In this document: one piece after another, positions 58,301 to 64,000 of the stretch
Layout: each line of letters starts with the position of its first letter
How positions within the stretch are numbered: position 1 is the stretch's first letter
Assembly: GCA_045649485.1 (NCBI GenBank)
Contig: JAZRPZ010000117.1
Location: 5,777-69,776, forward strand
Direction: 5' to 3'
Length of the DNA: 64,000 nucleotides
Source of the DNA: RUG11247 sp045649485
GTDB taxonomy: Bacteria; Bacillota; Clostridia; Christensenellales; Aristaeellaceae
Translations under genes and position numbers: made by a program
Notes under the pieces: generated by a model
Told to the model about the DNA's origin: nothing
The model's database searches: none
The model's input: the letters and a program-made list of their open reading frames with translations, nothing else

Positions 58301-59665
58301 ATGAGGACAGTAAAGACCGCATACGGATATGTGGCAGGCGAAAGGTCGGCTATACAGAAGATAACCGTATTCAAGGGAATTCCATATGCAAAAGCGCCTG
58401 TGGGTGATAAGCGCTGGCGTGCGCCCGAGGCTCATGAGGGCTGGGAAGGCGTAAGGCAGTGTAAAAGCTTTGCTCCGGCTTCCTTTCAGGGCGAACAAAG
58501 AAAAGGCTCTTTCTATGAAATCGAGTTCTTCCAGGGCGGTTACGAGGTATCTGAGGACAGCCTGTATCTGAATATATGGGCAGACCTTGAGAAAAAAGAT
58601 CAGCCCGTAATGGTGTGGTATCACGGCGGTGCCTATATGCAGGGCTTTGCACACGAAATGGAATTTGACGGCGATGCCATTGCAAAGCGTGGCGCAATAC
58701 TGGTGACCGTGAATTATCGCCTTGGCGTGCTGGGTTATATGGCTCATCCCGCACTTACCGCAAGAGACGGTCATTCCGGCAATTACGGACTTATGGACCA
58801 GATTTTTGCACTCAAGTGGGTCAAGGAGAATATTGCGGCGTTTGGCGGCGACCCCGAAAATATCACCATTTTCGGACAGAGCGCAGGCGGCGGCTCTGTA
58901 CAGAGCATAATGACATCTCCTCTGGCGAAGGGTCTTTTCAAGCGCGCCATTATTCAGAGCGCAGGCTCACCCCTCAAGTCACTGGGCGGCATGCTCAAAC
59001 TCGATGCCGCAGAGAAGACGGGCATCGAAGTGGAAAAGGCAGCCGGCTGCGGCCTTGAAGATATGTATAAGATGGATGCGGAAGAGCTTCTGCGCATCGG
59101 CCGCGAGGTGATGGCGCAGGGCGGCGGACTCCGTTTCAGACCCTGTGTGGATGGATATGCACTCACCGAAGACCCCGGCAAGGTATTCGCCGACGGAAAT
59201 GCTATGGACGAAAGCCTCATGATAGGCTCGGTAACGGGCGACAGCGGCCTCTTTGGCGGCGGTGACGAAAAGCCCGATGATATCGCAATCGGCGGCACCG
59301 TTGCGCTGGCAAAGGCCCGCATAAAGCAGGGCAAGGACGGCTGCTATGTATACCATTTCAACCGTGATATCCCCGGCGATGATCATCCCGGCGCATTCCA
59401 TTCCAGTGAACTGTGGTATGTTTTCGGCACCCTGCAGCGTTCCGACCGTCCCTTCTGCGGATATGATTACGACCTTTCTGCGCGGATGACGGACTGGTGG
59501 GTGAATTTTGCCCGCACGGGCAATCCCGGCGGCGGCTGGACCGCTTACACGGCGGAGAATCCCTGTGTGAATGAAATCGGCGATGGTATCGCGATGGTGG
59601 ATATATCCGAAAGACCTGTCGCAGATAACCTGAGCGATGAAACGATAGCGAATATTTATGGCTGA
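58301..59665 (+). CDS. Type B carboxylesterase
   Basis: GGGAGG lies about ten bases before ATG 58301; the frame is open upstream as a shadow of the kinase gene. The 454-residue enzyme has the carboxylesterase-B pattern: FKGIPYAKAPVGDKRWRAPE, SEDSLYLNIW, WYHGGAYMQG (oxyanion hole), nucleophile Ser194 in FGQSAGGGSV, and the His in AFHSSELWYVFG near 365. It has no signal peptide. It is shorter than animal esterases (about 550), as usual for bacteria. It could deacylate plant or host glycan fragments or xenobiotics. It overlaps recD2 by eight bases. Confidence 0.9.
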   Translation: MRTVKTAYGYVAGERSAIQKITVFKGIPYAKAPVGDKRWRAPEAHEGWEGVRQCKSFAPASFQGEQRKGSFYEIEFFQGGYEVSEDSLYLNIWADLEKKDQPVMVWYHGGAYMQGFAHEMEFDGDAIAKRGAILVTVNYRLGVLGYMAHPALTARDGHSGNYGLMDQIFALKWVKENIAAFGGDPENITIFGQSAGGGSVQSIMTSPLAKGLFKRAIIQSAGSPLKSLGGMLKLDAAEKTGIEVEKAAGCGLEDMYKMDAEELLRIGREVMAQGGGLRFRPCVDGYALTEDPGKVFADGNAMDESLMIGSVTGDSGLFGGGDEKPDDIAIGGTVALAKARIKQGKDGCYVYHFNRDIPGDDHPGAFHSSELWYVFGTLQRSDRPFCGYDYDLSARMTDWWVNFARTGNPGGGWTAYTAENPCVNEIGDGIAMVDISERPVADNLSDETIANIYG

Positions 59666-61862
59666 ATTTGAAGTAGTAGTAGAAGAGATAGTATTCAGAA
59701 ATGAAACAAACGGTTTTACGGTGGCTTCCGTAAAGCCCGACAGCTCACGGCGGATATCCGCCGTGGGCATAATGCCGTTTTTGGCGGTAGGCGAGCGCGT
59801 GGTATTCAACGGTGAAATGGTTGAACACCGTGATTACGGCGCACAGATAAAGGTGGAATCCTATACGGCGCTGATGCCGGAAACTCAGAATGATATAGAA
59901 AAATATCTGGCTTCCGGAATAATAAAGGGCGTAGGTCCCGCTACATCAAAGCTGATAGTGCGCCATTTCGGCGAACAGACGCTTGATGTGCTGGAGGCGC
60001 ATCCCGATTGGCTTACGGAAATACCGGGAATCGGTCCGAAGAGAGCGAAGCTGATAGGCGAATCCTTTGCCGAAAATGTGGGCATGCGCAAGGTGATGAT
60101 GTTCCTGCAGGGGCTGGGACTTACTGTCAATATGGCAACCAAAGTGTGCTCACGCTTCGGGGAAATGACCGAGACGGTCATAAAATCCAATCCCTATCGG
60201 CTTGCCGATGAGATAGAGGGCATAGGCTTCCGTACTGCGGACCAGATAGCCCTTTCCATGGGTTTTGAGCGCGAATCCCGCATAAGGCTGCTTTCGGGCA
60301 TACGCTATGTGCTGAATGAAGCTGTGGGCGGCGAGGGACACGTTTATTTGCCCTATGACAGGCTTATCGACGAGAGCATGAAGATACTTTCCGCAGGCGA
60401 AGAACCCGTGCTGAATGCCATTGCGGAGCTTATAGTGAGCCGTCAGCTCATAAGGCAGGAGATAGAGGGCGAGACCGCCGTATATCTGCCGAGGCTGTAT
60501 GATGCCGAGTGTGAAACGGCGCTGCGCGTGCGCAGGCTGAAGGCGGCAAGCAGCAAAAGCAGGCTGACCCCGCAGCGCGCGGAGGAGCTTATCTCACGCT
60601 ATGAAGCCGAATCGGGAGTCATGCTCTGCGGCGAACAGCGTGAAGCGGTGCTTGCGGCGGCTTTCAACGGCGTTACGGTAATCACCGGCGGCCCCGGCAC
60701 AGGCAAGACAACTTCCATCAGGTGCCTCATAAGGCTCATGGAAGAACACGGCAAAATAGAACTCTGCGCGCCTACGGGACGCGCGGCAAAGCGCATGACC
60801 GAAGCAACGGGCAGACCTGCCCGCACAATACACCGCATGTTGGAATACGCAGGCGATGAGGAAGGCTTCGGCAGGGATAACGACAATCCCCTTGATGCGG
60901 ATGCGGTAATCGTTGACGAGACCAGTATGGTGGATATATTCCTCATGCGCGCGCTTCTCAGGGCTGTCAAACCCGGTGCAAGGCTTGTGCTGGTGGGCGA
61001 TGCCGACCAGCTGCCCTCCGTAGGCGCAGGCAATGTGCTGAAGGATTTTATCTCCAGCGGAGTTGTGCCTGTTGTAAAGCTGACAGAAATATTCCGTCAG
61101 GCGGCGCAGAGCAACATCGTAATGAATGCCCACCGCATAAACAAGGGCGAATATCCGGTGATTCTCAACAGGGATACGGATTTCTTCCTTGAGCGCAAGC
61201 GCAGCGTGCAGGAAGTGGCTCAGGCAGTCCTTGCACTTGTGAAGACCCGTCTGCCCAAATATCTCGGCATCGACGGCGTAAGGGATATTCAGGTAATGGC
61301 GCCCATGAAAAAAGGTGACGCCGGTGTTTTTGAACTGAACAGGCTTCTGCAGGCGGAGCTGAATCCGCCCCGTCCCGGCTGTGCTGAGATAAGGCGCGCC
61401 GAAGGTATATTCCGTGTAGGCGATAAGGTCATGCAGACCAAGAACGACTATGAATTGGAATGGGAAAAGGACGGGGAAGAGGGCGAAGGCGTGTTCAACG
61501 GCGATATCGGCTATGTGACTGATATCGACAGGGATGACGGTACGCTTACTGTGGAATTTGATGACGGACGCAGTGCGGTGTATTCATCTGCGGAGATGGA
61601 GGAGCTTGAACTGGCTTATTGCATGAGCGTGCATAAGAGTCAGGGCAGTGAATTTGAGGCTGTTGTATTGCCGCTGTTTTCAGGTCCGCCCATGCTGATG
61701 ACCAGAAATCTTCTGTACACCGCCGTTACCCGTGCAAAGCGTCTGGTGTGCATAACCGGTCGTGAAGACTGCGTACACAGGATGATAGACAACAACCACA
61801 TCGACAGGCGTTTTTCGGCACTTGAACTGAGGCTGAGAGATGAACTGCCGGATATCAAATGA
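59658..61862 (+). CDS. recD2: RecD2-type DNA helicase
   Basis: The 734-residue SF1B helicase has the RecD2 layout: an N-terminal OB-like domain (about 1-75), helix-hairpin-helix repeats (IIKGVGPATSKLIVRHFG, LTEIPGIGPKRAKLIGE, about 88-215) and motor domains. The motors show Walker A GGPGTGKTT (near 345), Walker B VIVDETSMVD, motif III VGDADQLPSVG, motif V CMSVHKSQGSEF and motif VI YTAVTRAKRLV. RecD2 unwinds DNA 5'-3' in mismatch or recombination repair in bacteria lacking RecBCD. It starts inside the end of the esterase gene and overlaps comF by four bases. Confidence 0.94.
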   Translation: MAEFEVVVEEIVFRNETNGFTVASVKPDSSRRISAVGIMPFLAVGERVVFNGEMVEHRDYGAQIKVESYTALMPETQNDIEKYLASGIIKGVGPATSKLIVRHFGEQTLDVLEAHPDWLTEIPGIGPKRAKLIGESFAENVGMRKVMMFLQGLGLTVNMATKVCSRFGEMTETVIKSNPYRLADEIEGIGFRTADQIALSMGFERESRIRLLSGIRYVLNEAVGGEGHVYLPYDRLIDESMKILSAGEEPVLNAIAELIVSRQLIRQEIEGETAVYLPRLYDAECETALRVRRLKAASSKSRLTPQRAEELISRYEAESGVMLCGEQREAVLAAAFNGVTVITGGPGTGKTTSIRCLIRLMEEHGKIELCAPTGRAAKRMTEATGRPARTIHRMLEYAGDEEGFGRDNDNPLDADAVIVDETSMVDIFLMRALLRAVKPGARLVLVGDADQLPSVGAGNVLKDFISSGVVPVVKLTEIFRQAAQSNIVMNAHRINKGEYPVILNRDTDFFLERKRSVQEVAQAVLALVKTRLPKYLGIDGVRDIQVMAPMKKGDAGVFELNRLLQAELNPPRPGCAEIRRAEGIFRVGDKVMQTKNDYELEWEKDGEEGEGVFNGDIGYVTDIDRDDGTLTVEFDDGRSAVYSSAEMEELELAYCMSVHKSQGSEFEAVVLPLFSGPPMLMTRNLLYTAVTRAKRLVCITGREDCVHRMIDNNHIDRRFSALELRLRDELPDIK

Positions 61863-62542
61863 CTATGGGTATTATTCGTGTGATAGGCAGACTGCTGTAT
61901 CCATGGCCGCTGAATTGCCGTAATTGCGGGAATGCAACTGACGGTGAAGATATGCTGTGCGTGAAATGCCGTCGTAAGCTGAAAGACGAGATGCCGCTCA
62001 GGGGCTTTGGCGGAGATAAGTTCGCAAAAAGCGCTGCAGCGCATCATTATACAGCTATGGCAAGAGATATGGTCATGTCGCTCAAGTATAATTCCATGTC
62101 TGCGCTTGCCGGTGAAATGGCCAAAGACATGATAAATGCCGCCGGAAATGCCGGCTTTGAGCAGCCGGATATAATTGCTTATGTGCCGATGCATGCAGTG
62201 CGCAGGCGGCAGAAGTATTTTGATCAGGCAGAAGTGCTGGCGCGGCTGGTGGCTGCACATTGGCACCGGAAGAATGATAAAGTGCTGAAACGAGTGAAGC
62301 AGTGCAAACAGCAGGCAAGGGTTCGCGGATTTGAAGCGCGTGCGCAGAATGTAAAAGATGCATTTGCCGTTTCCGGCAGCGTGGAAGGTATGCATGTATT
62401 GCTGATAGATGATGTGTACACAACGGGCGCCACATCCAGGGAATGTGCCCGCATGCTGCGGCAGGCCGGGGCGGTACAGGTGGATCTTCTGGTATATGCG
62501 GTTGCTGGAGCCGGTACCGATATATACGAAATAAAAGAATAA
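61859..62542 (+). CDS. comF: ComF-family phosphoribosyltransferase-like protein
   Basis: The 227-residue protein has an N-terminal four-Cys zinc finger (CRNCGNA...LCVKCRRKL, about 20-41) and a type I PRTase domain with the PRPP loop VLLIDDVYTTGAT (about 180-192). Other motifs, YVPMHAVRRRQKYFDQAEVL and LKRVKQCKQQARVRGFEARA, are diagnostic of ComF. ComF helps pull single-stranded DNA into the cytoplasm during transformation; many non-competent species also keep it. ATG 61859 overlaps the recD2 stop; ATG 61865 is an alternative. It ends the operon. Confidence 0.92.
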   Translation: MTMGIIRVIGRLLYPWPLNCRNCGNATDGEDMLCVKCRRKLKDEMPLRGFGGDKFAKSAAAHHYTAMARDMVMSLKYNSMSALAGEMAKDMINAAGNAGFEQPDIIAYVPMHAVRRRQKYFDQAEVLARLVAAHWHRKNDKVLKRVKQCKQQARVRGFEARAQNVKDAFAVSGSVEGMHVLLIDDVYTTGATSRECARMLRQAGAVQVDLLVYAVAGAGTDIYEIKE

Positions 62543-62567
62543 ATATACATAATGCTGCATAATATGC

Positions 62568-62605
62568 AAAACGGGCATTTTCTGATGAAAATGTTCCGTT
62601 TTTTT
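62568..62605 (+). terminator. Terminator of the esterase-recD2-comF unit
   Basis: AAAACGG.CATTTTC/GAAAATG.TCCGTTTT with loop TGAT is followed by a T7 run. Confidence 0.85.
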
Positions 62606-62681
62606 GCAGGGCAGAAAGGTTTGAACGTTCAGTTTCTGACAATAATTTACAGATAATATACAACGTCAATGGCATTTGGTG

Positions 62682-62709
62682 TTGACATTGGAGGAAATAG
62701 TGGTATAAT
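62682..62709 (+). promoter_or_regulatory. Promoter of argG
   Basis: TTGACA (62682-62687), a 16-bp spacer and TATAAT (62704-62709) with TG at 62701-62702 match the consensus fully. A CTGCAT/ATGCAG inverted repeat spans the start of the leader (62711-62735). No T-box motif is seen. Confidence 0.8.
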
Positions 62710-62758
62710 ATCTGCATATGGCGCATAAAAATGCAGCAAAAATAAAGAGGTAATTACA

Positions 62759-63970
62759 ATGAAGGCTTTTAAGAAGATCGTACTTGCATATTCCGGCGGA
62801 CTGGACACTTCCATCATCATCCCCTGGCTGAAGGAAAACTATGAAGGCTGCGAAGTTATCGCCGTAGCTGCAAACGTAGGTCAGGCAGACGAGCTGGACG
62901 GTCTCGAGGCAAAGGCGATCGCTACCGGCGCATCCAAGATCTATATCGAGGATCTGACCGATGAATTCGTTGATGAATATATCTTCCCCACCATGAAGGC
63001 AGGCGCCAAGTATGAAGGCACCTACCTGCTGGGCACCTCCTTCGCACGCCCCATCATCGGCAAGCGCATCACTGAGATCGCTATCGCCGAAGGCGCAGAC
63101 GCAATCGCACACGGCTGCACCGGCAAGGGCAACGACCAGGTTCGTTTCGAGCTGGCTATCAAGGCATTTGCCCCCACCATGCCCGTTATCGCTCCCTGGC
63201 GTATCTGGGATATCAAGTCCCGCGATGAGGAGATCGATTACGCAGAGGCCCACAACATTCCTCTGAAGATCAGCCGCGAGACCAACTATTCCAAGGATAA
63301 GAACCTGTGGCATCTGTCCCACGAGGGTCTTGAGCTTGAGAATCCCGCAAACGCACCCAAGTGCCCCCTGGAGCTGGGCGTATGGCCCGAGCAGGCTCCC
63401 GACGTACCCACCTACGTAAAGATCGATTTCGAAAAGGGTATCCCCGTTGCAGTTGACGGCGTAAAGATGAAGGGTTCCGACATCATCCGCAAGCTGAACG
63501 AGCTGGGCGGCGCAAACGGCGTTGGCATCATCGATATCGTTGAGAACCGTCTGGTCGGCATGAAGAGCCGCGGCGTTTACGAGACTCCCGGCGGATCCAT
63601 CCTGTACTTCGCTCACGATATGCTGGAGCAGATCTGTCTGGACAAGATGACCCAGCACCTGAAGCAGAGGCTGGCTCTCGAGTTCGCAGACCTGGTTTAC
63701 AACGGACAGTGGTACACCCCCGTTCGCGAAGCTCTCTCCGCTTTCGTTGACAAGACTCAGGAGCGCGTAAACGGTAAGGTAAGACTTAAGCTCTACAAGG
63801 GTAACATGATCAACGCAGGCGTATGGAGCGAGGACTCCCTCTACAGCGAGGAGCTTGCTACATTCGGCGAGAGCGATTACGACCAGACAGATGCTGCAGG
63901 CTTTATCAACCTCTTCGGCCTTCCCATCAAGGTTCAGGCTCAGGTTGACGCTGCTAAGGCAAAGAAGTAA
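62759..63970 (+). CDS. argG: Argininosuccinate synthase
   Basis: The 403-residue enzyme joins citrulline and aspartate with ATP in arginine synthesis. The N-terminal PP-loop LAYSGGLDTS (9-18) binds ATP. The citrulline/aspartate region shows GTSFARPIIGKR and AHGCTGKGNDQVRFE; WDIKSRDEEIDYA and GIIDIVENRLVGMKSRGVYETPG (in two parts, GIIDIVENRLVGMKSRG and VYETPGG) are standard. Length is typical. AGAGGT lies seven bases before ATG 62759. It has its own consensus promoter. argH may follow beyond the window, since only 30 bases remain. Confidence 0.97.
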   Translation: MKAFKKIVLAYSGGLDTSIIIPWLKENYEGCEVIAVAANVGQADELDGLEAKAIATGASKIYIEDLTDEFVDEYIFPTMKAGAKYEGTYLLGTSFARPIIGKRITEIAIAEGADAIAHGCTGKGNDQVRFELAIKAFAPTMPVIAPWRIWDIKSRDEEIDYAEAHNIPLKISRETNYSKDKNLWHLSHEGLELENPANAPKCPLELGVWPEQAPDVPTYVKIDFEKGIPVAVDGVKMKGSDIIRKLNELGGANGVGIIDIVENRLVGMKSRGVYETPGGSILYFAHDMLEQICLDKMTQHLKQRLALEFADLVYNGQWYTPVREALSAFVDKTQERVNGKVRLKLYKGNMINAGVWSEDSLYSEELATFGESDYDQTDAAGFINLFGLPIKVQAQVDAAKAKK

Positions 63971-64000
63971 TTTCAGATTTTTCACAGCGGGTCTCTCCCT

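Noticed and set aside
62543..62758. T-box riboswitch before argG
   Set aside because: The leader after the promoter is only about 45 bases and lacks the T-box sequence and antiterminator.
62666..63985. 439-codon minus-strand frame opposite argG
   Set aside because: argG is certain from its motifs and promoter; the antisense frame covers the argG promoter itself.

Overview
The window looks like chromosome of a Gram-positive Bacillota (Clostridia-type, gut-associated) bacterium. The evidence is strong AGGAGG ribosome binding sites, TATAAT promoters often of the extended TGnTATAAT kind, sortases with a pilin cluster, RF3 and BipA/TypA, RecD2, a ComF-family protein, OmpR/PhoB-type signalling, and many genes for plant or host glycan use (GH51 arabinofuranosidase, GH78-like rhamnosidase, sugar kinases, a ribose/rhamnose-type ABC importer). 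No rRNA, tRNA, CRISPR array or transposase was seen. Species cannot be fixed from sequence alone.

Layout. 1-5614 is the integrase-proximal end of an integrative mobile element: small accessory genes, a Rep-like protein, a hairpin-rich noncoding block, three tandem divergent paralogues, and a tyrosine integrase pointing at a fragment of lysS (5615-5728). The element therefore appears to sit in the 3' end of the lysyl-tRNA synthetase gene; its other end lies left of the window. 5840-13269 holds a URO-D-family gene, two tandem CNNM/CorC-type membrane proteins, a secreted YD-repeat protein and an ABC exporter. 13353-20076 is a divergent carbohydrate block: ThuA protein, FGGY kinase and phosphohexomutase leftward; phosphodiesterase, lipoprotein and GH51 arabinofuranosidase rightward.

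20256-30764 is a single rightward surface-structure operon, the most striking part of the window. It encodes a secreted protein with 32 copies of a six-residue TEEP-type repeat, a 1,497-residue adhesin-like protein, a small conserved protein, a signal-peptidase homologue that has lost both catalytic residues, a backbone-like pilin with a VPTG sorting signal, two class-B-like sortases and a minor pilin with an IPKTG signal. Its composition parallels the class-B-sortase/SipA pili of Streptococcus pyogenes but with its own accessory proteins.

30778-34290 is a leftward operon (BadF-type sugar kinase, SIS protein, ceramidase-like protein, C39-like peptidase), followed by an M20 amidohydrolase. 35727-45022 combines a RhaSTPQ-like ABC importer, a VOC protein, an FMN-binding protein, a GH78-like rhamnosidase and a second URO-D-family protein. 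45067-49239 has a hydrolase, a SHOCT membrane protein, an MFS transporter and a DUF5714-like protein. 49568-54269 has prfC, typA and a recF that lies away from its usual dnaA-dnaN-gyrB setting, with clusters of hairpin repeats between genes. 54532-63970 has an EamA exporter, a helical-bundle protein, a two-component system, a carboxylesterase, recD2, comF and argG.

Most other long open frames are antisense shadows of these genes.
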